DNA from: Spirochaetaceae bacterium | Lineage (GTDB): Bacteria; Spirochaetota; Spirochaetia; Treponematales; Rectinemataceae | NCBI GenBank assembly: GCA_025356015.1 | Contig: JANXYO010000008.1 | Location: 1 to 64,000 of the forward strand | Direction of reading: 5' to 3' | Length of the DNA stretch: 64,000 nucleotides | Shown here: positions 15,183 to 23,044 of the stretch, piece by piece | How the letters are laid out: every line of letters begins with the position of its first letter | Position numbering within the stretch: the first letter of the stretch is position 1 | Made by a program: the position numbers and the translations under genes | The notes under the pieces: generated by a model | What the model was told of the DNA's origin: nothing | The model's database searches: none | What the model saw: the letters and a program-made list of their open reading frames with translations, nothing else

Positions 15183-16034
15183 ATGAAGGGCATCATAGTA
15201 GCTGCGGGTTACGGCACCCGCTTCCTCCCGGTCACCAAGACGGTTCCCAAGGAACTGCTTCCCGTGGGCACCAAGCCGTCCATTGCCTACATCGTCGAGG
15301 AGTTCATCGCCTCGGGGATAAGCGACATAGTCATCATCAGCTCGCGGAGGAAGAAGAGCCTCGAGGACTATTTCGACCGCGAGGTCGAGCTCGAGGAGAT
15401 CTTCCGCCGCGAAGGCAGGGCAGACAAGCTCGCCGCCATCGCGCCCCCGGAGGCGAGGATCTTCTTCGTCCGGCAGACCGAGATGCGCGGCACTGGCCAC
15501 GCCCTTCTGCAGGCGAGGGCCTTCGTCGGAGGCGACCCCTGCGTGGTCGCCTATCCCGACGACCTGCACATCGGAGCGAGGCCCCTCGCCCTCCAGCTCA
15601 TCGAAGCCCACGAGCGCACGGGCAAGTCGGTGATGGCGACGATCCACGAGGCCGGGGATGTCTCCCGCTACGGCGTCGTCGATCCGGGGCCCGATGGGGT
15701 ATCCGTCGCGGGCTTCGTCGAGAAACCTGCTCGAGGGAAGGAGCCCAGCCATGAGGTCTCGATCGGAAGATACCTCTACACGAGCGAATTCTTCGATCTT
15801 CTCGAGGAGGGCTGGAAGGCACACACAGGCGGGGAGTACTTCCACACCTATGCCCTCGACCGTCTCATCGCCAAGGGCAAGGTTGCCTTCGCGAGGGTGG
15901 AGGGCGAGCGCCTCGATACCGGCGACCCCGCCGGCTACCTCGAGGCCATACTCCGCGACGCGGCGGCGAATCCCTCGTTGAGGCCGGTGCTGGAGCGCTT
16001 CGCCCGTGGCCTCCTGGGCGGGGGCAGGTCATGA
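15183..16034 (+). CDS. galU: UTP-glucose-1-phosphate uridylyltransferase
   Basis: A 283-residue nucleotidyltransferase making UDP-glucose from UTP and glucose-1-phosphate. The N-terminal signature IVAAGYGTRFLPVTKTVPKE, then LLPVGTKPSIAYIVEE, is that of bacterial GalU, and FVEKP lies in the expected place. Length fits the family. The ATG just before GIIVAAG was chosen over upstream in-frame starts because it gives the canonical N-terminus. Its stop overlaps the start of the pantothenate kinase by four bases (ATGA), indicating translational coupling. Confidence 0.9.
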   Translation: MKGIIVAAGYGTRFLPVTKTVPKELLPVGTKPSIAYIVEEFIASGISDIVIISSRRKKSLEDYFDREVELEEIFRREGRADKLAAIAPPEARIFFVRQTEMRGTGHALLQARAFVGGDPCVVAYPDDLHIGARPLALQLIEAHERTGKSVMATIHEAGDVSRYGVVDPGPDGVSVAGFVEKPARGKEPSHEVSIGRYLYTSEFFDLLEEGWKAHTGGEYFHTYALDRLIAKGKVAFARVEGERLDTGDPAGYLEAILRDAAANPSLRPVLERFARGLLGGGRS

Positions 16035-16840
16035 CGGTCGGCCTCGACATCGGCGGAAGCACGACCAAGATCGTGGGCGTTGATGACGGCGCCGCCCCCA
16101 TCTGCGTGACCGTCAGGGCCAGCGACCCCGTCACCTCGGCCGCGGGAGCTGTGGGCAAGTTCCTTTCGATCGCGGCCAAGAAGATGGCTGACATCGAGAG
16201 GCTCGCAGTCACCGGGGTGGGGGCTGCCGCCATCGGGACCGACGTGCTCGGGATCGAGATAGTGAGCGTGGACGAGTTCAGGGCCATCGGGCTCGGGGGA
16301 CTCCGCCTCTCCGGCGAGAGCCGGGCCCTCGTCGTGAGCGTTGGAACGGGCACGGCCTTTGTGCGCGCCGAGGGCAGGGACATAAGCCACATCGGCGGCT
16401 CGGGCGTCGGGGGGGGGACCATAATCGGCCTCTGCTCCCGCCTCGCGGGCATTTCCGATTTCGAGGCCATCGTCGAGGCCGCCGCGGGCGGAAGGCTCGA
16501 GAACGTCGATCTCGCGTTGGGCGACATAGCCCGAATCGCGGTCGGGAACCTTCCGCCGGACGCGACCGCCTCGAATTTCGGCAAGATATCGGAACGGGCA
16601 TCTCCCGAGGACCTCGCCGCCGGCGTCGTCAACATGGTCTTCCAGACCGTCGGCATGATCGCGGTCATGGCGGCCCGGGCCGAGGGCTGCTCCTGCGCGG
16701 TGATGGTAGGCAAGTCCACGAGGCTCCCGATGGCGCGGGCCGTCCTCTCCTGGATCTCCTCGCTCTATGACATCCGCTTTGTAGTGCCCGAGCTCGCGGA
16801 ATACGCAACGGCTATCGGCGCCGCCCTCGCCTTGCACTAG
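16031..16840 (+). CDS. coaW: Type II pantothenate kinase
   Basis: A 269-residue actin-fold kinase catalysing the first step of coenzyme A synthesis. The opening VGLDIGGSTTKIVGV is the phosphate-1 motif of type II (Staphylococcus-like) pantothenate kinases. VVSVGTGTAFV and the glycine-rich GGSGVGGGTIIGL complete the ATP site. The length and lack of ROK zinc motif separate it from sugar kinases. Coupled to galU by an ATGA overlap. Type II enzymes are typically insensitive to CoA feedback. Confidence 0.85.
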   Translation: MTVGLDIGGSTTKIVGVDDGAAPICVTVRASDPVTSAAGAVGKFLSIAAKKMADIERLAVTGVGAAAIGTDVLGIEIVSVDEFRAIGLGGLRLSGESRALVVSVGTGTAFVRAEGRDISHIGGSGVGGGTIIGLCSRLAGISDFEAIVEAAAGGRLENVDLALGDIARIAVGNLPPDATASNFGKISERASPEDLAAGVVNMVFQTVGMIAVMAARAEGCSCAVMVGKSTRLPMARAVLSWISSLYDIRFVVPELAEYATAIGAALALH

Positions 16841-16869
16841 AATGGAGGTAGTGCGCCTCCAGGGGCGCC

Positions 16870-16889
16870 GGCGCCTCCTCGGAGGCGCC
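16870..16889. other. GC hairpin upstream of the patatin gene
   Basis: GGCGCCTC and GAGGCGCC pair perfectly around a four-base loop. No T-run follows, so this is probably an mRNA structure or a weak terminator of the galU-coaW transcript rather than a strong stop. Confidence 0.4.
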
Positions 16890-16924
16890 CGGGGGCAGGT
16901 CTCCCGCGCGAAGAGGAGGAACCC

Positions 16925-17737
16925 GTGAAAGTGGGACTGGCGCTCGGTTCCGGCGGCGCCAAGGGCTACGCGCACATCGCTTATCTCGAGGTGCTCGACC
17001 AGCTGTTCATCAAGACCAGCGCGATCGCTGGGGCGAGCATGGGTGCCCTCATCGGCGCCTTCTATGCCTCCGGCATGCCGGCCCGCGAGATCCGCAAGCT
17101 TGCCGAGTCGATCAGCTTCAGGAACATCCCCCACATCGTCGATCTCGCGGGGCCCATGGATTCGGGCATAATCAAGGGGAGGAAGATCGAGGAGTGGATC
17201 AGGGAGAACCTCAAGGCGAAGACCTTCGAGGACCTCAATATCCCCCTCAGGATCGTGGCCACCGATTTCTGGCGCAAGGAGCAGGTGGTATTCGACTCAG
17301 GCGAGCTCGTGCCGGCGATCAGGGCGAGCATCTCGATACCCGGAGTCTTCGAGCCCTACCAGCTCGGCGGCCGCCTCCTAGTCGACGGAGGTGTCGTCAA
17401 CCCTGTACCCATAGACCTTCTGGGGGACGCGGACTTCCTGGTCGGCATCGACGTGAGCGGGGAGCGCGTGGAAGATGCGGCCAAGGATCCGGGCCGGCTT
17501 GAGGTCCTCCTCGGCGCCTACGGCATCATGGGCAAGATCATCATGGAGAGCCGCGCGGTGGACGAGAAGGTGGCGATCTACCTCAAGCCACCCTTAAGTG
17601 GATTCAACAGCATGGAGTTCCTGAGGGCAGCCGAGATCATCGAATCGGTCAGAGAGGACGCCGAGAGCTTCAGGCGGGCCCTCGTCGCCGCTAAGGTGGA
17701 CCGCAAGGCCAGGGATGCGGGCAAGGCGGCCGGCTGA
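16925..17737 (+). CDS. Patatin-like phospholipase, RssA/NTE type
   Basis: A 270-residue cytoplasmic serine acyl hydrolase. The oxyanion loop GSGGAKGYAH, the nucleophile elbow GASMGA (GxSxG) and the dyad Asp in VDGGVVNPVP are all present in the usual order. No signal peptide or membrane span. GAAGAGGAGGAACCC precedes the start. The likely reaction is hydrolysis of phospholipid or lysophospholipid acyl chains. Nothing in the context defines a substrate. Confidence 0.85.
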   Translation: MKVGLALGSGGAKGYAHIAYLEVLDQLFIKTSAIAGASMGALIGAFYASGMPAREIRKLAESISFRNIPHIVDLAGPMDSGIIKGRKIEEWIRENLKAKTFEDLNIPLRIVATDFWRKEQVVFDSGELVPAIRASISIPGVFEPYQLGGRLLVDGGVVNPVPIDLLGDADFLVGIDVSGERVEDAAKDPGRLEVLLGAYGIMGKIIMESRAVDEKVAIYLKPPLSGFNSMEFLRAAEIIESVREDAESFRRALVAAKVDRKARDAGKAAG

Positions 17738-18116
17738 GGCATTCCGAGCCAGGCAGCCACAGCCCAGCCGACCGGGGCTCGGCATTCGAATTCCTCGATG
17801 AGCAATGAAGGCCCCCGTCGAGCGTCAATAGAAAGTGGGAGTAGCGGAGAATCATGCTTATGTCCTCCGCGTGATCGGCGGATCGGCGAGCTTGGAGCAG
17901 GAATGGGCACCATCCTTGCTGCGAAGGGCCTCGCTCAGTCCTCGCTCTGCTGTTCGTCAGAACAGTGCGCAGAGCTGCGGAGATCGCTCGGCCCTTCTCC
18001 GCGTTCGGCGCTCATCGAATCGTGCCGTATGAATTGCACCAGCGGGGTGCCCAATTTTCGGCCGATGTCGAAATGGGCTGCCAGTGTGCAAGCGACCGAG
18101 AGCCCTTTCTCCGTGG
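17738..18116. other. Convergent spacer, no recognisable gene
   Basis: Several short open frames run through on both strands, but none has a family motif or a ribosome binding site, and codon use differs from the flanking genes. The stretch leads into two blocks of tandem repeats. It could be the eroded body of a small mobile element. Confidence 0.4.
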
Positions 18117-18240
18117 CCGGGAGCCGGTCCTCCGTGCTCGGCAATCACAGTGCGGGTGACATAGGGTCATTGCTAGGTGACCGGGAGTCGCCCCTCCGTG
18201 CTCGGCACAGCGCAGGTGACATAGGCCTGTTCCTACCTGG
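18117..18240. repeat. Two degenerate direct repeats of about 62 bases
   Basis: Units 18117-18180 and 18181-18240 share CCGGGAG, then CTCCGTGCTCGGCA, then a GGTGACATAGG core, with substitutions and small gaps between. A partial unit (CCGAGAG...CTCCGTG) precedes them. The core read on the minus strand is CCTATGTCACC, similar to subterminal repeats at the ends of some insertion sequences, but no transposase can be read here. Confidence 0.65.
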
Positions 18241-18249
18241 CCTGCTGTC

Positions 18250-18356
18250 GCCCCTACCGTGATGGCGAGCGCCCCTTACCACGGCGGCAAGGGCCCCCCT
18301 CATGGCGGACACCGCCCCTACCACGACCGCAAGGGCACCTACCTCGTGCCGAGGGC
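18250..18356. repeat. Tandem array of five 21-22-base units
   Basis: Units begin near 18250, 18271, 18293, 18314 and 18335. They follow the pattern GCCCCTACC, then a CAC/CGG middle, then GGCAAGG. Copies differ at several positions but keep the spacing. The last unit runs into the 3' end of the ROK regulator gene and supplies its stop codon region. There are no spacers between units, so this is a minisatellite rather than a CRISPR array. Confidence 0.65.
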
Positions 18357-19565
18357 GAGGGCCAGCTTCCTGTCGAGGACGAGGCAGGCGGCCCCGAGGG
18401 CGCCGGCGAACTCGCCCAGGTGGCCCCGCTCGATCCGCACGGCTTGGAAGGGATAGTCCATCGCCCAACGCGCCGCCTCGGCCTTCACCAGCTCGAGGTA
18501 GGGTCCCTCCACCTGGCCCACGGGGCCGCCCAGGATCACCTTGTCGGGGTTGAAGGTCGTGACGATGTTGGCGACCGCGAGCCCGAGGTAGGAGGCGGCC
18601 TCCTTGAGGCTCTGGGCCGCGACGCTGTCGCCCTCGGCGGCGGCTGCGCAGACCTCCTCGCCGCGCATCTGGGAGGCTGGGATCAGCTCGAGGCTCGAGG
18701 GCCTTCCCGAGGCGATGAGGGCCGAGGCCCGCCTCGCCATGGCCAGGCCCGAGGAGAGGACCTGAAGGCAGCCCCGCTTCCCGCAGCGGCAGACCGGGCC
18801 CTCGGCGTCCATGACGACGTGGCCGATCTCTCCTGCGCTGTAGCTCGAGCCGTGGAGGAGGCTGCCGTCCGAGACGAAGGCGGCGCTGATGCCCGTCCCG
18901 ATGCCGATGTAGACGAGGCCGTGGACCCCCTTGCCCGCGCCGAAGCGGGCCTCGGCCAGGCCTGAGCCGCGGTTGCGGTTGATAACATAGGTCTCGAGTC
19001 CAAGGGCGGCGCTGACTGTCTCGCCGACGGGGACCGCGTTCCAGCCGAGGTCGTCGGCCCTGATGATCCTGCCTGAGCCGCAGTCGACGAGGCCGGGGGC
19101 GCCGATGCCTATGGCGGGGAGGAGCTCGCCTGGGCAGAGGAGCATGGCCTCCTTGAGCCCCTCGACCAGGGTGGAGAGGAAGGACTCAGGGCCCTCCTCG
19201 GGGACGGGCCTTGTCGCGCTGGCGACGATCCCGCCCTTCAGGTTGGTGATGGCGAAGGCCCAGTGCCCCGAATGGAACTCGGCCCCGAGGGCGAACCATC
19301 TCTGGGTGTCGAGGTCGAGGAGGATGCCGGGTCTGCCGCGGCCGTCGGCGCGGGCCTCGGGCCTCGGCCCCTCGTCCGAGCTGCGCTCTGCCACGAGGCC
19401 CGCGGCGAGGAGCCGGGAGACGATCGTCGAGGCTGTGGTCCGGCTGAGGCCCAGCTTCTTGGCGAGGAGTGCCCTGGATATTCCCCCGCTAGCCTCGATC
19501 CCGGCCAGCATGCCTGTGATGTTGAAGAGCTCGGCCGTGTCTGCGTGGAGGGGAAGGGCGGGCAT
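18339..19565 (-). CDS. ROK-family transcriptional repressor (NagC/XylR type)
   Basis: A 408-residue regulator with an N-terminal MarR-like winged helix (ALLAKKLGLSRTTASTIVSR, residues about 32-51) and a C-terminal ROK sugar-binding domain. GIGAPGLVD, YIGIGTGISAAF and the zinc motif CRCGKRGC are in order. Such proteins bind palindromes and are released by a sugar or sugar phosphate. It is divergent from the large catabolic operon, and a strong inverted repeat lies in the 77-base gap. It probably represses both itself and the operon. Its 3' end abuts a tandem-repeat array. Confidence 0.85.
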   Translation of the reverse strand: MPALPLHADTAELFNITGMLAGIEASGGISRALLAKKLGLSRTTASTIVSRLLAAGLVAERSSDEGPRPEARADGRGRPGILLDLDTQRWFALGAEFHSGHWAFAITNLKGGIVASATRPVPEEGPESFLSTLVEGLKEAMLLCPGELLPAIGIGAPGLVDCGSGRIIRADDLGWNAVPVGETVSAALGLETYVINRNRGSGLAEARFGAGKGVHGLVYIGIGTGISAAFVSDGSLLHGSSYSAGEIGHVVMDAEGPVCRCGKRGCLQVLSSGLAMARRASALIASGRPSSLELIPASQMRGEEVCAAAAEGDSVAAQSLKEAASYLGLAVANIVTTFNPDKVILGGPVGQVEGPYLELVKAEAARWAMDYPFQAVRIERGHLGEFAGALGAACLVLDRKLALALGTR

Positions 19566-19589
19566 GGGCCGAGCTTAGCACGGCCACCT

Positions 19590-19616
19590 TATTTTGTCTA
19601 TTATCTTGACAAAATA
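19590..19616. promoter_or_regulatory. Palindromic operator of the ROK regulator
   Basis: TATTTTGTC and GACAAAATA form a perfect nine-base inverted repeat with a nine-base spacer, in otherwise GC-rich sequence between the divergent regulator and operon. AT-rich palindromes with a TTTTGTC/GACAAAA-like arm are typical of ROK repressor sites. It covers the -35 element of the operon promoter, so binding would block transcription. Confidence 0.75.
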
Positions 19617-19633
19617 CCAAGCCGTGCTACTGT
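19606..19633 (+). promoter_or_regulatory. Promoter of the ROK-controlled operon
   Basis: A perfect TTGACA, which is also the right arm of the operator, is followed after 16 bases by TACTGT. The transcript would begin within a few bases of the first start codon, so the mRNA may be leaderless. No ribosome binding site is visible before that codon. Confidence 0.5.
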
Positions 19634-19642
19634 CGATCCTAT

Positions 19643-21043
19643 ATGATCGCTGGCAAGGGCGTCCGCGTCGGGGAAGTACGTCTCTATTTCCTCCCATACC
19701 GGCTCGAGACCCCCCTGAAGTTCGGCAGGGAGACCACAGGCCGCTGCGAGTGCGTCAGGGTCTGGGTCGGTGTCACGAAGCGTGGTGGTGCCGGGGCCAG
19801 CGGATGGGGAGAGGTCCCGATCGGCGCAGCCTGGGCATGGCCATCCTTACTTGCGCTCGAGTCCCGCACCGAGGCCATGAGGGCCTTCTGCCAGGAGCTC
19901 GCCGCCGCCTGGCTTGGCTTCGGGGCATGGGGAGCCGCCCTCGAGTTGGGATGGCGCTTCCTTTGCGAGGTCCTGCCCTCGGTCTGGACCGCCCACAACG
20001 CCGAGCGCAGGAGTCGGGGCGAGGAGGACCTGCCCTGGCTCGCCGCCCTCCTCTGCGCCGCCCCCTTCGACATCGCCCTCCATGACGCCTATGGCCGGGC
20101 CTCGGGAGCCCCAAGCTTCGAAACACTCAACGCGGATTACCTCGAGCGTGACCTGGCCTGGTTCTACTGGGAGGGGAGCTCCTCGCCCTTCTCGGGCCTC
20201 TACCCGCAGAGCTTCCTCGCCCGGCCACCTTTCCGCTCCCTCCCGGTCTGGCACCTCGTGGGGGCGGCCGATCGTCTGGAAACGGGGAGCCCGGCGGGAC
20301 CCTCGGGCCTTCCCGGAGACCTGGTCTCCTGGATCCGCCGCGACGGGCTACAGCTCCTCAAGGTGAAGCTCCTCGGCAGGGACCTCGATGCCGACTACGA
20401 CCGCCTCGTCGCCGTGGGGCGGATAGCCCAGGCAGAGGGGATCGAGGGCATCGGCATCGACTTCAACGGCACGGTCGAGGACCAGCTCTGGATGCGTGAG
20501 CTCCTCGACCGCCTCGGGGCCGAGGAGGCCGGGACCGCCTCGCTCCTCCGCTATGTCGAGCAGCCCTTCTCGCCCGACCTTCGAGGGCGGGGCCTCCACC
20601 TGGGCGAGCTCGGCTCGCGGATCCTCATGGTCCTCGACGAGGCCGCGACCGACTACAGCTGCGTCGACCTAGGCCTCAGCCTGGGCTGGGGCGGGATAGC
20701 CCTCAAGACCTGCAAGACCCTCACCGGGGCGATCCTGAGCCTCTGCCGCGCCAGGGCAGCGGGCATGGAGGTCCTCGTCCAGGACCTGACGAACCCCATG
20801 CTCGCCCTGATCCCCCATGCCCTTCTTGCGGCCAACGCGGGCTCGATGTCGGGCCTCGAGGCCAACGCCGCGCAGTTCTGCCCCTCGGCTTCCGCGCCCG
20901 AGGCGGAGCTCCACCCAGGCCTCTACCGCAGGAGCTCGGGCAGGATCAGTCTCGAGAGCCTAACGGGCGCGGGGCTCTGCTACGCCGGCGCCGAGGAGGC
21001 GCGCAGCCTGCCCGAGCCCGCCTGGGCCGGAGGCGTACTATGA
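19643..21043 (+). CDS. Enolase-superfamily enzyme (mandelate racemase/muconate lactonizing-like)
   Basis: A 466-residue member of the enolase superfamily. Metal ligands expected on successive barrel strands can be seen: Asp in GIDFNG (about 272), Glu in YVEQPF (about 306) and Asp in MVLDEA (about 331). Catalytic Lys candidates are in LLKVKLL (about 240) and ALKTCK (about 354). These enzymes abstract a proton next to a carboxylate, as dehydratases or epimerases of acid sugars or dipeptides. The protein is longer than the usual 370-400 residues, mainly in the capping domain. First gene of the ROK-controlled operon. The exact reaction is unknown. Confidence 0.75.
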   Translation: MIAGKGVRVGEVRLYFLPYRLETPLKFGRETTGRCECVRVWVGVTKRGGAGASGWGEVPIGAAWAWPSLLALESRTEAMRAFCQELAAAWLGFGAWGAALELGWRFLCEVLPSVWTAHNAERRSRGEEDLPWLAALLCAAPFDIALHDAYGRASGAPSFETLNADYLERDLAWFYWEGSSSPFSGLYPQSFLARPPFRSLPVWHLVGAADRLETGSPAGPSGLPGDLVSWIRRDGLQLLKVKLLGRDLDADYDRLVAVGRIAQAEGIEGIGIDFNGTVEDQLWMRELLDRLGAEEAGTASLLRYVEQPFSPDLRGRGLHLGELGSRILMVLDEAATDYSCVDLGLSLGWGGIALKTCKTLTGAILSLCRARAAGMEVLVQDLTNPMLALIPHALLAANAGSMSGLEANAAQFCPSASAPEAELHPGLYRRSSGRISLESLTGAGLCYAGAEEARSLPEPAWAGGVL

Positions 21044-22185
21044 ACGGCCGCGAACGGGTCCTCGCCGCCCTCGACCATTCGGGAGCCTCCTACCCCCTCG
21101 ACCTCTGCGGCACGACGGTGACGGGCATCGCGACGGGCATCCTCGCAAAGGTCCTCGAGGCGAGGGGCCTGCCGCCCAAGACCCTGGTGGCCGACACGGT
21201 CCAGGGCATCTCCTCCCCTCCGCCCGAGGCCCTCCTCGCGCTCGGATCCGACACCCTCAGGGTTGGCATGGACAGGATAAGGACAAGCCCGAGGCCGAGG
21301 GAGGACGGGTCCCTGGAGACATGGGACGGCTTCGGCGTCCTCTGGAGGCGGGCCCCGGGGCAGCTCTACTTCAGCCAGGCAAGCGCCCCCCTGTCAGAGG
21401 GCAGGCTCTCCGATGCCCTCAGGGCCTACCGCTTCCCCGAGCCCGACCTCGAACCCATGAGGGCGGCCGTGGAGCAGGGGAGGCTTGATTCGGCCAAGTT
21501 CGGCCTTTTCCCCATCCTCGACCGGGACTGCGCCGGCCTCCTCGAGATGTCGGCGCGGCTTCGGGGGACGGAGCGGCTCTATCTCGACATGTACGACGAC
21601 CCCGAGGGCGTCGAGGAGCTTGCCGAGCGTCTGCTCGAGTACAAGCTCTCCTACTGGAAGGCCCAGGTCTCGCTCTGGGGCGGTGGCGCGGTCGGCATCG
21701 CCGAGGCCGACGACTACGGCTCCGAGCTCTCCCTCCTCGTCGCGCCCCAGACCCTCAGGAGGACCTACATCGGGCGCTACGCCAGGCTCTTCTCGGCCAT
21801 CCGGTCGAGGCTGCCGGAGGCGAGGGTCGTCTTCCACTGCTGCGGCGCGATACGCGACATCATAGGCGACCTCATCGAGGCCGGCATCGACGCCCTGAAC
21901 CCCGTCCAGTACCTGGCCTCGGGGATGGAGCCCGCCGCGCTCAAGCGCGACTTCGGAAAACAGCTCTCCTTCTGGGGCGGGGCCGTGGACACCAAGCGCG
22001 TGCTTCCCCACGGCAGCCCCGCCGAGGTCAGGGCCGAGCTCCTCAGGAACTCCGAGGCCCTCGGCCCGAATGGCGGCTGGGTGGTCTCGGCTGTGCACAA
22101 CATCCAGGAGGACGTCCCCCTCGAGAACGCCCTGGCCTTCCTGGACGCCGCCGCCGAGCTCAAGGAGAAGGGAGGCGGGATGTGA
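21040..22185 (+). CDS. Uroporphyrinogen decarboxylase-family protein
   Basis: A 381-residue TIM barrel of the UroD/MtaA/CmuA superfamily, overlapping the previous stop by ATGA. FHCCGAIRDII carries the His-Cys pair used for zinc in methyltransferase-type members, and the C-terminal SAVHNIQEDVPLENA is characteristic. Haem-type UroD signature residues are lacking and no other haem gene is nearby. UroD-like proteins of this type are often found in sugar-utilisation operons with unassigned function. I would not call it hemE. Confidence 0.75.
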   Translation: MNGRERVLAALDHSGASYPLDLCGTTVTGIATGILAKVLEARGLPPKTLVADTVQGISSPPPEALLALGSDTLRVGMDRIRTSPRPREDGSLETWDGFGVLWRRAPGQLYFSQASAPLSEGRLSDALRAYRFPEPDLEPMRAAVEQGRLDSAKFGLFPILDRDCAGLLEMSARLRGTERLYLDMYDDPEGVEELAERLLEYKLSYWKAQVSLWGGGAVGIAEADDYGSELSLLVAPQTLRRTYIGRYARLFSAIRSRLPEARVVFHCCGAIRDIIGDLIEAGIDALNPVQYLASGMEPAALKRDFGKQLSFWGGAVDTKRVLPHGSPAEVRAELLRNSEALGPNGGWVVSAVHNIQEDVPLENALAFLDAAAELKEKGGGM

Positions 22186-22988
22186 GGTACGCCGTCTGCA
22201 ACGAGCTCTTCGGGGCCATGGATTTCGCCGTCTCCTGCGGGATCATCGCCGAGGCGGGCTTCCAGGGAATCGAGATCGCCCCCTACACCCTCGGCCAAGA
22301 CCCCTCGGCCCTGGGCACGAAGAAGATATCGGCCCTGCGCCGGGCGATGGAGGGGAGCGGCCTCGCTTTCGCCGGGATGCACTGGCTCCTCGCCTCCCCT
22401 CCGGGACTCCACCTGGCCTCGGCGGACGCGCCGACGAGGAGGCGCACGATCGATTTCCTCAAGGCGATGTGCGATCTCGCAGGCGGGCTCGGGGGCGGCA
22501 TGCTTGTCCTCGGCTCGCCCAGACAGCGCGGCTCTCAGCATGTGCCTGCCGCCAGGGCCATGGCCCACCTCGGCGAGGCCCTCTCCGAGTGCGGTCCCCA
22601 CGCGGCGGCCTGCGGATCCATGATCCTCCTCGAGGCCCTCGATTCCACTCAGACCGACGTGGTGAACACCCTCTCCGAGGCGGCTTCGGTCATCGCGTCC
22701 ATAGGCTCGACGGGGGTAGGGGGGATGTTCGACTTCCACAACACGGGCAGCGAGACCGAGCCCTGGCCCGAGCTCATCCGCCGCTATTCCCCGATCATCG
22801 AGCATGTGCACGCGAACGAGAGCGACGGCACAAGCCCGCGGCGGGGCGGCTCCGATCTCGCGCCCTCCTTCGCGGCCCTCCGCGACATCGGCTTCTCGGG
22901 CTGGGTATCGGTCGAGGCCTTCGACCAGCCGGCTGATCCCGCCTCGACCCTGAAGGAGACCATGAGCCTTTTCAGGGATCTTGAGTAA
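22182..22988 (+). CDS. Sugar phosphate isomerase/epimerase-like TIM barrel (first copy)
   Basis: A 268-residue AP-endonuclease-2/xylose-isomerase-like barrel beginning with GTG inside a four-base overlap with the UroD-family gene. Features are the N-terminal VCNELFG, GFQGIEIAPYTL on the second strand, LLEAL with a metal-binding Glu, FDFHNTGS with Asp/His, and EHVHANESDG followed by VSVEAF with the last Glu. These match a metal-dependent ketose 3-epimerase or related isomerase. Substrate unknown; two more members of this fold lie downstream in the operon. Confidence 0.8.
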   Translation: MRYAVCNELFGAMDFAVSCGIIAEAGFQGIEIAPYTLGQDPSALGTKKISALRRAMEGSGLAFAGMHWLLASPPGLHLASADAPTRRRTIDFLKAMCDLAGGLGGGMLVLGSPRQRGSQHVPAARAMAHLGEALSECGPHAAACGSMILLEALDSTQTDVVNTLSEAASVIASIGSTGVGGMFDFHNTGSETEPWPELIRRYSPIIEHVHANESDGTSPRRGGSDLAPSFAALRDIGFSGWVSVEAFDQPADPASTLKETMSLFRDLE

Positions 22989-23044
22989 GTACCATGCCCC
23001 CCCGGCAGCGGAGGGAGATTTCGGACTTCATAAGGAGACAGGAG

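Noticed and set aside
17578-18148. Transposase remnant in the convergent spacer
   Set aside because: The nearby CCTATGTCACC repeats suggested an insertion-sequence scar, but no reading frame on either strand shows DDE or helix-turn-helix motifs that I can recognise.
18117-18356. CRISPR array
   Set aside because: The repeats are contiguous and degenerate, without unique spacers of constant length, and there are no cas genes.
21040-22185. hemE (uroporphyrinogen decarboxylase proper)
   Set aside because: Methyltransferase-type His-Cys residues and a sugar-operon context argue against a haem role.
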